Source: JASGDN01 sp049841275 (GTDB lineage: Bacteria; Chloroflexota; Chloroflexia; Thermomicrobiales; UBA6265). Taken from it: a stretch of 64,000 nt of DNA. Positions within the stretch are counted from its first letter, which is position 1; every line of letters begins with the position of its first letter. A program made the position numbers and the translations under genes. Location: assembly GCA_049841275.1 (NCBI GenBank), contig JASGDN010000009.1:6942-70941 (forward strand). The letters run 5' to 3'. Shown piece after piece: positions 8,550 through 17,162 of the stretch. The notes under the pieces are model-generated. The model made no database searches, had not been told where the DNA came from, and saw nothing but the letters and a program-made list of their open reading frames with translations.

Positions 8550-9581
8550 TCAGGAGACCTTGGTTGCCGCGGAGAGCACACCGACCATGTTGTCCAGCGC
8601 GGCGGTGAGACCCTGGTAGCTCATGATGAGGTCCTGGTTCCATTCGCCGATCTGGTTGGCCTTCACCGCCGGGTGGCTGGCGAAGGTGGTGTCCGCCTTC
8701 AGTTCATCCAGCGTGTAGGTCTCGGCGCGTGTGGAGTTGAAGAAGATATCCGAGGGATAGAGGAGCGCCTGCTCCTTGCTTAGCTGCTCCCAGTAGGTGC
8801 CGGCATCGGCCTTTGGTTCGACGATGGTCATGCCCAGCTGTTGATACCACGAGAGATCGGCCCAGTCGCGAGGGCTGGCGGCATACCACTCCGCTGCCTG
8901 CCCGACCCAGGCAAAGAGCGAGGTGAGGTCGGCCTTCTCGGTGGCCGTGGTGGAGAAGGTTTCTACGGCGGCATCGTATGCCGACTTCGCGGCGGCAATC
9001 TCCGGGGCGTTCAGGTCCGCGCCGAGGAGCGTCGAGAGCTCGGCGAAGCGTTCCATGTTCTCGTTCGCGAGGCCAGTGGCGGCGATGCAGACGATCGGTA
9101 CGACCTGTTCGACGCGAGCGATGGACTCGGCGTCGGGGAAACCCCAGACATCGTTCGGGTCACCCTTCGACCAGGTGATGTTGACATAGATATCCGGCTT
9201 CAGCGCGATCAGCTTCTCGAGGTTCGGCATGCCCGATTCTTCGTTATCGCGGATGTCCGGGGTGTCTCGGTCGACATTGCCCCAGGCGATGTCGGTGTTG
9301 GTGGTCCAGCCCGTGACGGCGATCGGCCGGATGCCGAAGTCCCAGAGCGCGGAGGCGGCGCTGAGGTCGGCGAAGACGCGCACTGGTTGTTTCGGCAGGG
9401 TAACGGTCACGCCGCGATCGTCGGTGAAGGTCCATCCCCCGGCGACCGGAGAGGCGGCCGGGGATGCCTCTGGCGTAGCGGACTGGGCGGAGCTGCTGCC
9501 GATCGCCGATGTGGCCAGGGCCGCGCCGGCAAGCGCGCTGCTGGTGGAGCGGAGGACGGCGCGGCGGGTGAGCTTGGGCAT
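8550..9581 (-). CDS. ABC transporter substrate-binding protein, FecB/TroA type, Tat-exported
   Basis: This 343-aa protein has a twin-arginine signal (LTRRAVLRSTSSALAGAALA) followed by a Ser/Ala/Pro linker, then the type III periplasmic binding fold: FTDDRGVTVTLPKQPVRV, a short beta-strand region, NLEKLIALKPDIYVN and a long linking helix. Relatives bind siderophores, haem or cobalamin. No permease or ATPase is adjacent, so its ligand and partners are unknown. It stands alone, facing the terminator at 8448-8494. Confidence 0.85.
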   Translation of the reverse strand: MPKLTRRAVLRSTSSALAGAALATSAIGSSSAQSATPEASPAASPVAGGWTFTDDRGVTVTLPKQPVRVFADLSAASALWDFGIRPIAVTGWTTNTDIAWGNVDRDTPDIRDNEESGMPNLEKLIALKPDIYVNITWSKGDPNDVWGFPDAESIARVEQVVPIVCIAATGLANENMERFAELSTLLGADLNAPEIAAAKSAYDAAVETFSTTATEKADLTSLFAWVGQAAEWYAASPRDWADLSWYQQLGMTIVEPKADAGTYWEQLSKEQALLYPSDIFFNSTRAETYTLDELKADTTFASHPAVKANQIGEWNQDLIMSYQGLTAALDNMVGVLSAATKVS

Positions 9582-9734
9582 GCTGGTCCTTTCCGGGACT
9601 ACAGGGAAGATGGGCGAGAATCAAAGTCTGACGCATTAAGTCGGATTATGGCCGCATCGCCGGCCCAGCACAAGGACGCAGGCGATCCGATTCCGGCACG
9701 GTTGCCTGGCGATAACGTGGTGCCGGCCAGCACG

Positions 9735-9771
9735 CCGAGGGGCGACTCCAATCATCGGAGCCGCCCCTCGG
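9735..9771. terminator. Hairpin downstream of the GNAT array
   Basis: The arms 9735-9749 and 9757-9771 form a 15-bp stem with one mismatch (CCGAGGGGCG, then CTCC) around a 7-nt loop. It begins 38 nt after the stop of the last tandem GNAT gene. There is no T-tract, so it is a terminator-like hairpin rather than a textbook intrinsic terminator. Confidence 0.55.
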
Positions 9772-9808
9772 CGAGGTCGATCACGTGATGCTGTTCGCCG
9801 GAGCGCGC

Positions 9809-11032
9809 CTACTCCCAGTCCTTGCGCGGCATGGCGCGCCATTCACGCGCGAGGAAGTCGAAGACCACGAAGTTGTCCCACGTCCCGTCGTTGATGAACC
9901 GCCAGTGAATGCGCCCCGCCTCCGTATAGCCCTGCTTGCGCAGCGCCGCCGCCGAGCGCGTATTCGGGAAGTAGACCCACGACTGGATGACGTGCAATCC
10001 CAGCCGGTCGAAGGCGTATTCCATCAGCAACTGTTTCGCCTCGGAGCCGTAGCCGCCCCCGCGATACTCCGGGCGATGAAAGAAGCTGGCCGATTCCGCC
10101 GTGCGATCGATCAGGTCCACATCGAAGAGGCCGACTTCGCCGATCACCTCATCGTTCTCGCGCAGGCAGACCGCGAAGCGCACCCAGCGTGGGAACTCCT
10201 CCTTCTGGCTGGTCTCGTTCCAGTCCGCGAAACCCTCGATGTCCGGCATGTGGCGTCCGATATCGAAGAAGGTCTCCGTTTCCAGGCGCGAGTACTTCAC
10301 GACATCCTCGATGTCCTCGCGCGTCGGTGGACGCAGGTAGACGCGCTTGCCGACGAGGACGGCGTTGGATGGCGGATCGGTTTCGAGCGTCACCTTTTCC
10401 GGCACGGGACGCGCCTCGCCGGTGCCGGAGCGGGGCAGTTCAACGTCCGCCGGGTCGCCGAGCGTCTTCACCCAGCCGGCGTTCAGGTATTCCAGCGCGA
10501 CCTTGTCGACGCGCTTGCCATCGCGCAGGAACCACTCGCGGAAGCGGGCGGTCTCGCGAAACCCGGCCTTCGTCAGATGCTCGATGACGACGGTCTCGGA
10601 GGCCGGCAGCTGGCAGAGGCCTCCGATGGCGTGCTGCTCGTTCACCACCCAGTCCGCGACGAGGGCGATGCCCTCCGCTTTCCAGGCTTGCCCCTGCTCG
10701 CCATGGAGCGGATCGACGTGGCCGGAGAAGTCGGCGGAGATCCACGCGAAGTTTGCATGGATCGACCCCACCACCACATCGTCGGCCTTGCGGACGATCG
10801 CGAGGGTGATCTCCTTGAACGGGTCCTGCTTGTCGATGGTTTCCTTGATGTAGTCCTCGGTGCGGGTGATACTCACCGGGAAGATCGTATCGCGCCAGGC
10901 CGTCGCGACATTCGCATCCACCGCCTCGATCGGGCGGAGGTAGACGGTTTCGCCGATGAGGAAGGTCTGCTCGGTGTAGCCGGTGCCGGGCGCGCGGTGG
11001 TTCTCGGTGCCGGTGGGTGTCGTGGTCGTCAT
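9809..11032 (-). CDS. Double-GNAT acetyltransferase paralogue 5 (last of the array)
   Basis: This 407-aa protein has two GNAT-like halves. The N-terminal half opens with QTFLIGETVYLRPIEAVDA and keeps VRKADDVVVGSI. The C-terminal half starts at VLVGKRVYLRPPTREDIE and carries the acetyl-CoA-binding segment YRGGGYGSEAKQLLMEYAFD, then HVIQSWVYFPNTRSAAALRK, as in RimJ/RimL-type N-acetyltransferases. The C-terminal half looks catalytically competent; the N-terminal half lacks a clear acetyl-CoA loop. The start at 11032 lies 4 nt after the previous stop, with GGAG upstream. Substrate unknown. Confidence 0.82.
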   Translation of the reverse strand: MTTTTPTGTENHRAPGTGYTEQTFLIGETVYLRPIEAVDANVATAWRDTIFPVSITRTEDYIKETIDKQDPFKEITLAIVRKADDVVVGSIHANFAWISADFSGHVDPLHGEQGQAWKAEGIALVADWVVNEQHAIGGLCQLPASETVVIEHLTKAGFRETARFREWFLRDGKRVDKVALEYLNAGWVKTLGDPADVELPRSGTGEARPVPEKVTLETDPPSNAVLVGKRVYLRPPTREDIEDVVKYSRLETETFFDIGRHMPDIEGFADWNETSQKEEFPRWVRFAVCLRENDEVIGEVGLFDVDLIDRTAESASFFHRPEYRGGGYGSEAKQLLMEYAFDRLGLHVIQSWVYFPNTRSAAALRKQGYTEAGRIHWRFINDGTWDNFVVFDFLAREWRAMPRKDWE

Positions 11033-11036
11033 GAGG

Positions 11037-12287
11037 TCATGCTCCGTCGGAATGGGTGGACGATGCGGCCTTGGGCAAGGAGCGCCATTCGTCGGCCAGG
11101 ATGTCGAAGACGATCTGGTTCGTGAACCCGCCGTCGCTGGTGCCTTTCCAGAACAGACGTCCGGCCTCGCGGTAGCCCTGCTTGCGGAGCGCGGCGGCGG
11201 AACGCAGGTTGTCCTGCGCCACGTACGATTGCACGGAGTGCATGCCCAGCGTCTCGAAGGCCCAGGAGAGCAGCAGGTGCTTCGCCTCGAAGCCGAGTCC
11301 CTCGCCGCGCGTGGCCGGGTCATAGAGCCAGCTGTAGCTTTCGGCGGATTGACTGACGTAGTCGATGCCCTGCAGGCCGCAGTCGCCGATCGTGCGGTCG
11401 TCGGCACGGCGGCGGATGGCAAAGGGAACGGTGTCACGCAGTCGGAACGAGGCCGGTTCCAGTCGGCTTTGCACCTTGTTGCCGTCGGTGGTCAGGATCC
11501 GGCTGTGTCCGAATCCGGTTTCGGATTCGATCCGGTTGAAGCGGCTCAGCGCCTCGGCGTCCTCCTTGTCGAACGCCTTCAGATAGACCCGTTGCCCGAT
11601 TGCCATCGCCCCTTTCGGTGGATGCGAATCGCTATCGAAGGTGCCGAACGATGGCACCGGACGCGGTTCGCCGATGCCTGCCCGCACGATCGGCGTATCC
11701 GCCGGGTTGCCGAGCCGTTTCAGCCAGCGCGGGTGTAGCGTGACGTAACGCAGCAGGTCCACCCACTGGCCATCGAGCCGCAGCATCTCGCGGAATCGGG
11801 CGCTGCAGACGCAGCCCAGTTCCTCCAATGCGGCGATGGCTTCCGCCTGGTCCGCCGCGACCGGCAATTGGAGCGAGATGACGTGAATCTCATCGCGCAG
11901 CCAGGGCACGACGAGGCGGTAGACCTCCGCCGTCCAGCGGCCTGCCTTCCCGTAGAGCGGGTCGATGTGAACCTCTACAAGCGGCGCGATGTCGCGGTAG
12001 TGAAGTGTCATCGTGCCGACCGGGCGGTCGTCGGCCTTGCGTACGACGGTCCAGACGCCGAAGGGTTTGTTGCGCAGCCCCTCGGCGATCCACGTCTCCG
12101 CCACGGCGGGCGATTGCGGCCAGACGGTATTGCGTAGTGACATCACATACTGGGCGTCGCGCTTCTCGATGCGGCGCAGGTAGATCTCCTCACCGATGAG
12201 GAAGGTCTGCCCTGCCGATTCCAGCAGCGGCGTCGGCAGCGGCGCCGGCACAGGTGTTGATGTTTTGTTCGCAAGGGATTTGCTCAT
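11037..12287 (-). CDS. Double-GNAT acetyltransferase paralogue 4
   Basis: This 416-aa protein has the same two-half plan: QTFLIGEEIYLRRIEKRDA at the start of the first half, AIGQRVYLKAFDKEDAEAL at the start of the second. The second half contains TRGEGLGFEAKHLLLSWAFE and DNLRSAAALRKQGYREAGR. Its acetyl-CoA loop (RGEGLGFEA) departs from the RGGGYGSEA of its neighbours, which may signal altered activity. The ATG overlaps the stop of paralogue 3 (ATGA), showing translational coupling. Confidence 0.82.
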   Translation of the reverse strand: MSKSLANKTSTPVPAPLPTPLLESAGQTFLIGEEIYLRRIEKRDAQYVMSLRNTVWPQSPAVAETWIAEGLRNKPFGVWTVVRKADDRPVGTMTLHYRDIAPLVEVHIDPLYGKAGRWTAEVYRLVVPWLRDEIHVISLQLPVAADQAEAIAALEELGCVCSARFREMLRLDGQWVDLLRYVTLHPRWLKRLGNPADTPIVRAGIGEPRPVPSFGTFDSDSHPPKGAMAIGQRVYLKAFDKEDAEALSRFNRIESETGFGHSRILTTDGNKVQSRLEPASFRLRDTVPFAIRRRADDRTIGDCGLQGIDYVSQSAESYSWLYDPATRGEGLGFEAKHLLLSWAFETLGMHSVQSYVAQDNLRSAAALRKQGYREAGRLFWKGTSDGGFTNQIVFDILADEWRSLPKAASSTHSDGA

Positions 12288-13528
12288 GCGTCCTCGCTTT
12301 CGGCCGGTACCGATGTGGCGGCCCGGGGAAGCGCGCGCCACTCCTCGGCGGTGAGGTGAAAGATGACGTCGCCGGAGAAACGGCCGTGGTCCAGCTCCAC
12401 CCACGGAATCACCCCGGCCTCGCGATACCCCTGCTTGCGCAGGGCTGCTGCGGACCGGGGATTGTCTGTCGAAACGCGCGATTGCACGGCGCGCAGGCCG
12501 AGGGTGTCGAAGCAGTATTCGAGCAGGAGATGTTTCGCCTCGGACCCGTACCCGCTGCCCCGGAAGGCGGGATCGAACATCCAGCTCGCGGTCTCGCCGT
12601 ACTGATTGACGTAATCGACGCCGAGGATGGCGACCTCGCCGATGAAGCGGTCGTCCTCGCGCAGGCGCACCGCGAACCCGATGTCGGTCCAGAGCCGCTT
12701 GCTGGTGTCCTCCAGCCGCCGGTTCGCCATGTTCTCCGGATTGTTCACGGCGCGGAAACTCCCGGGATAGGCTCCGGGTTCGATCCGGTTGAGACGGGCC
12801 ATCTCGGCCGTGTCCTCCTTGTCGATCGCTTTCAGGTAGACCCGCTGCCCGGCGAGGATCGCACCCTTCGGGGGATCGCCGGTCCAGGCGCCTTTCGTGG
12901 GAACCGGGCGCGGTTCGCCGGTTCCCGAGCGCACCAGTTCCTGGTTGCGGGGGTCACCGAGCTTTGCCATCCACTGCGCGTTGAGGTGGACCATTGTGAC
13001 GAGATCGACCCATTCTCCGTCCTTCAGGATGAGTTTCGGCGCGCGTGCAGCCTCCCAGGCGCCGGCGGCGAGCGCGGCGGCGAGGGCCTCCGTTTCGTTT
13101 CCGGTGATGGTAAGGACGGTGGACATTCGCTGCTGTTCCTCTGAGCGCCAGGGCAGCACGAGGCGGATGACTTCTGCCTTCCAGCGGCCTGCGGCGTCGC
13201 CGAAGAGGGGATCGATCGCGATGCGCATGTCGGTGTGAATGCGATGGCCGCGGAACTGGAAGCCGCCGACCACGCGGTCGTCGCTTTTGCGAACGACGGC
13301 GTACCAGTCGCGTCCGCTTTTCATCATCTCCTTGGCGATCCACTCCTCGGTCACGGAGGGGGAGACCGGGAAGATGCGGTCTCGCCAGGACATGGCGCCC
13401 TTTGCATCGTTCTTTTCGATGCGGCGAATGTAGATCTCCTCGCCAACGAGGAAGGTCTGCCCGGCGTGCCCCGGCTCTGTGGATGAGGGTGTGGATGGTG
13501 TGTCGGTGGTCGGTGTTGTCGTCGTCAT
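12284..13528 (-). CDS. Double-GNAT acetyltransferase paralogue 3
   Basis: This 414-aa member opens with a Thr/Pro-rich stretch, then QTFLVGEEIYIRRIEKNDA. The second half begins ILAGQRVYLKAIDKEDTAEM and carries FRGSGYGSEAKHLLLEYCFD and DNPRSAAALRKQGYREAG. The ATG at 13528 has only a weakly placed GAGGGG upstream. It is the first gene of the tightly coupled 3-4-5 trio and is separated from paralogue 2 by about 385 nt that contain an intergenic repeat, so it may have its own promoter. Confidence 0.82.
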   Translation of the reverse strand: MTTTTPTTDTPSTPSSTEPGHAGQTFLVGEEIYIRRIEKNDAKGAMSWRDRIFPVSPSVTEEWIAKEMMKSGRDWYAVVRKSDDRVVGGFQFRGHRIHTDMRIAIDPLFGDAAGRWKAEVIRLVLPWRSEEQQRMSTVLTITGNETEALAAALAAGAWEAARAPKLILKDGEWVDLVTMVHLNAQWMAKLGDPRNQELVRSGTGEPRPVPTKGAWTGDPPKGAILAGQRVYLKAIDKEDTAEMARLNRIEPGAYPGSFRAVNNPENMANRRLEDTSKRLWTDIGFAVRLREDDRFIGEVAILGVDYVNQYGETASWMFDPAFRGSGYGSEAKHLLLEYCFDTLGLRAVQSRVSTDNPRSAAALRKQGYREAGVIPWVELDHGRFSGDVIFHLTAEEWRALPRAATSVPAESEDA

Positions 13529-13649
13529 GATGGGGGTATCCCCTCGGTAATCGTCGTCGTTACAGTTGTGTCGCCGAAGCGGCACGTGTTCGGGTTGTGA
13601 ATGACGCTGGTCGTGGCATTTACCAAGTCCACCAACATCCAAGATCCCA

Positions 13650-13840
13650 TGTCATCCTGAGCGCAGCGAGGGACCCCTGCGCGAAGCGCTTCCGGCGAAG
13701 CCGGAACATGGTGTTGGCATTCGTGATGTCATGCCAGCAAGAGACTCTGACAGAGCGTTTCGCATGAGAAGCCGCTTCGGATATCGACCTTCGGTCGATT
13801 GTGCTTCGTACGGAGGTTCTTCGCTCCGCTCAGAATGACA
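13650..13840. repeat. Intergenic repeat family 1, copy A
   Basis: This 191-bp element sits in the 385-nt gap between GNAT paralogues 2 and 3. Its ends are inverted repeats: TGTCATCCTGAGCGCAGCG on the left and the complement of TGTCATTCTGAGCGGAGCG on the right. Its reverse complement matches 51261-51458 along most of its length, including GAAGCACAATCGACCG and CCGGAAGCGCTTCGCG. No gene is seen in the rest of the gap. Confidence 0.8.
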
Positions 13841-13913
13841 GCGAAATTGGACAGTGCAGAACACCCGTGCGCTATCTCTGCATCAGCCCTTGCCCAAGTG
13901 GAAGTCGTCCCTG

Positions 13914-15152
13914 TCACTCCTTCGGCAACGCGCGCCACTCGTCGGCGAGCAGATCGAAGACGACCATGCTGCCGATACCTCCCTTGTAGGGAAAGCACCA
14001 GGTGGCACGCCCAGCCTCGCGGTAGCCCTGCTTGCGAAGGGCAGCCGCCGACCGCGTGTTGTTGAAGAGCACCCACGAATGCACCATGTGCAGGCGCAGG
14101 TGGTTGAATGCGTAGTCCAGCAGCAGGTGTTTCGCCTCGCTGCCGTAGCCGCCTCCGCGATAGTCCGACCGGAAGATCCAGCTGGCCGTCTCCGCCGTGC
14201 GGGCGACCCAATCGATATCCTCCAGCGAAACCCAGCCAATCGGCTCGTCGTTCTCACAGCCCATCAGGCAGACCATCCAGGAAATCGCTTTCGGCCAGTC
14301 GCCCTTCTTCTGCTCGTCCAGGGCTTGCCGGGTGAAGACGGCCGGACTCTCCGCTCCGCGTCCGAGCGAGAAATCCGCCTCCGGATCGCGCATCTCCCAG
14401 ATGGCGGCCTGCTCCGCATCCGCCTTCACGAATGGGCGGAGATAGACGCGCTGGCCGAGCATCTTCGCACCGCGCGGGGGCGTATCGCCTGGAGCGAGCG
14501 TCCCTTTCGCCGGGACAGGACGCGGCTCCCCCGTACCGGTGCGTGGCAGCTCCGTCTGCAGCGGATCGCCGAGGCGTTCCACCCATTTCGGATGTGGGAA
14601 GTCGAAAACCAGCCAATCGACGCGGCGCCCATCGATGAGGTAGGCCTCGCGGAAACGGGCGATCTCGCGCATGCCGCCGGCGGTCAGCGCGGCGACAGCG
14701 ATCGGTTCACTTGCCGGGATGTCGGTGTGGACCATCATCTTGTGCCGCTCGAAGACCTGCCAGCGCGCGACGAGGAGGATCGCTTCCGCTTTCCACGCCT
14801 GGCCGATCTTGCCGTAGACCGGATCGATGCGCGCCAGGGCGAAGGTGAGCGTCGGGTCGTATTCGAGCGCGATCGAGCCGACGACGCGATCGTCGCTGCG
14901 GCGGACGATGGCGAAGGTTTCCTTCTCCTCGGAATCTCCCTTCGCTAGGTTCTCCTCGATCCACGCCTCGGTGGTCTCGGTCGACTGTGGGAAGACGGTC
15001 TGTCGCCAGGACGTGCCAGTTGCGGCATCGTCGTCATTCAGCGGGCGCAGGTAGACGTGCTCGCCGACGAGGAACGTCTGCTTGTCGGCACCGATCAGGG
15101 TCGGCTTTTCGTCCTTGCCGGACTTTGGGGCGTCAATCGCGACTTCAGGCAC
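13914..15152 (-). CDS. Double-GNAT acetyltransferase paralogue 2
   Basis: This 412-aa member reads QTFLVGEHVYLRPLNDDDA in the first half and MLGQRVYLRPFVKADAEQ in the second. The C-terminal acetyl-CoA-binding segment is YRGGGYGSEAKHLLLDYAFN, followed by HSWVLFNNTRSAAALRKQGY. The GTG start at 15152 overlaps the stop of paralogue 1 by 8 nt and has GGAGG exactly 6 nt upstream, which settles the start. Confidence 0.84.
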   Translation of the reverse strand: MPEVAIDAPKSGKDEKPTLIGADKQTFLVGEHVYLRPLNDDDAATGTSWRQTVFPQSTETTEAWIEENLAKGDSEEKETFAIVRRSDDRVVGSIALEYDPTLTFALARIDPVYGKIGQAWKAEAILLVARWQVFERHKMMVHTDIPASEPIAVAALTAGGMREIARFREAYLIDGRRVDWLVFDFPHPKWVERLGDPLQTELPRTGTGEPRPVPAKGTLAPGDTPPRGAKMLGQRVYLRPFVKADAEQAAIWEMRDPEADFSLGRGAESPAVFTRQALDEQKKGDWPKAISWMVCLMGCENDEPIGWVSLEDIDWVARTAETASWIFRSDYRGGGYGSEAKHLLLDYAFNHLRLHMVHSWVLFNNTRSAAALRKQGYREAGRATWCFPYKGGIGSMVVFDLLADEWRALPKE

Positions 15153-16443
15153 GGGCGGCCTCCGTTTCAGTCTCGGTGTTGGTGGATGCGGTCGATGGGG
15201 TGATGGCGACGCGCGGCAGGGCCCGCCAGTCGTCGGCATTGAGCAGGAAGAGCGTGGCATTGCCGAAGTTGCCGTCGAGCGGATATTCCCAATGCAGGCG
15301 CCCGGCCTCCTTGTAGCCCTGCTTGCGGAGCGCAGCGGCGGAACGCAGGTTCGGAAAGGCGACCCAGCTTTCGAGATGGCGCAGGCCGAGCACATCGAAG
15401 GCATAGGCGAGCAGGAGCTGCTTCGCCTCGGAGCCATAGCCCTGCTCGCGGTAGGCGGGGTTGTTCAGTTCGCTCTCGGTCATGCCCAGTCCGTGAACGT
15501 AGTCGATGCCAACGATGCCCATCGAGCCGATGAGCGCGTCGTTCTCGCGAAGGCAGACCGCGAAGCGCGGCCACGTCTGCGGCTCGTCCTCCTGGAGCTT
15601 CTTCGTCCACTCGACCAGTTCTGGCGGGGAATACATGCTGCGGCCCATCGACCAGATGGCGTCCGGGTCCTGTCGCATCCATTCGGAGATGACGAGCGCG
15701 TCATCCTTCTCCAGCGGCCGCAGGTAGACGCGCTCGCCGAGCATGATCGCCCCCTTCGGCGCGTTCTCGTCAACCGGGCGCGGGGATACAACGGGACGCG
15801 GCTGGCCGGTGCCGCTGCGTTCCAGCATCACCTCGGCTGGATCGCCCATCGTCGCCAGCCAGTGTGGACTGAGGTATTCGAGGAAGACGCGATCGACCCA
15901 GGCGCCGGACCGCGCGGACCAATGCGCATGCGGGTAGCGGGCACATTCGCGCCAGCCATCGTCCAGCAACGCCGTGAGAAGATCCGTCTCGTCACTGGCG
16001 ATCTGGTTGATGAGCAGGGGGACATGTTTCTCGTCGATCTGCCAGGGCACTACCAGCCGGAAGACCTCGATCTGCCAACGAATGGCGTCATCCCCGAAGA
16101 GCGGGTCGATGAAGACGCGCAGACCGCGGCTCGGGAAGCCGCGACCGATGCGCAGTTGCCCGACGGGGCGGCCATCGTGCTTGCGGACGACCAGATAGAC
16201 GGAGCCGGAGAGTTCCTCCTCGATCCACGTCTCGGTCGTCTCCGGCGATTGTGGGAAGCGGGTTTCGCGCCAGGACGCGGTGAAGACCGCGTCGTCCTTT
16301 GTGGCGGGACGGAGGGCGATCTCCTCTCCGACGAGGAAGGTGTGCGTGCCGAGGTCGAACGTGGTCGATGGCATCGCGGTCCTGGCGTCGTCGTTGTGCG
16401 CGGCAGGTGTCGTAGGGGTGGACGCGGGTGTCGGTGCGTTCAC
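15145..16443 (-). CDS. Double-GNAT acetyltransferase paralogue 1 (first of the array)
   Basis: This 432-aa member has a low-complexity Ala/Thr/Pro N-terminus, then HTFLVGEEIALRPATKDDA. The second half starts IMLGERVYLRPLEKDDALV and contains YREQGYGSEAKQLLLAYAFD and WVAFPNLRSAAALRKQGYKE. The GTG start at 16443 is chosen because AGGAG lies 7 nt upstream; in-frame ATGs at 16467 and 16464 lack an SD. It is the promoter-proximal gene of the array. Confidence 0.82.
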   Translation of the reverse strand: MNAPTPASTPTTPAAHNDDARTAMPSTTFDLGTHTFLVGEEIALRPATKDDAVFTASWRETRFPQSPETTETWIEEELSGSVYLVVRKHDGRPVGQLRIGRGFPSRGLRVFIDPLFGDDAIRWQIEVFRLVVPWQIDEKHVPLLINQIASDETDLLTALLDDGWRECARYPHAHWSARSGAWVDRVFLEYLSPHWLATMGDPAEVMLERSGTGQPRPVVSPRPVDENAPKGAIMLGERVYLRPLEKDDALVISEWMRQDPDAIWSMGRSMYSPPELVEWTKKLQEDEPQTWPRFAVCLRENDALIGSMGIVGIDYVHGLGMTESELNNPAYREQGYGSEAKQLLLAYAFDVLGLRHLESWVAFPNLRSAAALRKQGYKEAGRLHWEYPLDGNFGNATLFLLNADDWRALPRVAITPSTASTNTETETEAARA

Positions 16444-17162
16444 GGCATCGCTCCTGAAGGTCATCATCAAAGGTGCCGGTGGGCTGGGGTGTTGCCGAAA
16501 AAGGGCGCACGATATCAGGGGCCGCGTCAGGAAGACGCGAAGCCACACCGTCAGAATGGACTCTGGGAAATCGTCAGCGGGGAAACCGTCACGCGGTTTC
16601 CAGCGGCCACGGTCGGGATGGTACCGTCCTCGCGGAGCGCGGGCGCGGTGTCGGGCGACCGATCAGCCGAGGTGCGCCGGACCCGTGGGCGCGACGAAGG
16701 CGTGACGGAAGATGGGGGTTCGTGCGATCGTCATCATCAACCATCACCTCCTTTCTGGACGTGCCCGGATGAAATGCCGCATCGTGATGCGCGGCGGGTC
16801 CGGAAGCGGGCGCCGGTCCAGCGACCAGCGCGGGCGATGGCAAGACATCGCCGGGCAGACCTTTCGTGTCCGAGACACACAATCGCCCTTATACCGCCAT
16901 CATAGCGGCTCGGTGCCAGCTTGTCATCATCTTCGCAAGAATACCGCTGCATCTCGCACAAGGATGCGGGATGACGACCTGGATCAGCGAACCCCTGCGG
17001 CTTGCCCTCCGTGCGTCCGGTCTCCGGACAGCATTGCGTTTGGAGGGGGAGCTTCGTGCGTCACCGACCACGCATGGGAAGGCTACGCCGGGCTATCCCA
17101 ACGTGCCGATGGCATGTGCTGGAATGGCATTCCCTGGGTGAGATAGCCGGCAAGGCGAGGCT
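16444..17162. other. Long leader/intergenic region upstream of the GNAT array
   Basis: These 719 nt separate the GNAT array from the convergently located end of the alpha/beta hydrolase gene. Several open frames exist but none resembles a known protein. The one notable element is an almost ideal SD (AAAGGAGGTGAT on the minus strand, 16754-16743) with possible small ORFs after it. The remainder shows nothing recognisable. Confidence 0.5.
16663..16737 (-). CDS. Possible 24-aa leader peptide upstream of the GNAT array
   Basis: An ATG at 16737 lies 9 nt after AAAGGAGG, part of a 12-nt perfect anti-SD match. The frame runs 24 codons to TGA. An ATG at 16744 in another frame would give a 51-aa peptide but sits only 2-3 nt from the SD. 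Either could be a leader controlling the downstream acetyltransferases. There is no homology evidence. Confidence 0.25.
   Translation of the reverse strand: MMTIARTPIFRHAFVAPTGPAHLG

Noticed and set aside
13652..13864. Small ORF giving a CHSERSEEP-like peptide
   Set aside because: It is produced by intergenic repeat family 1; HSERSEE peptides of this kind are a known annotation artefact of such repeats.
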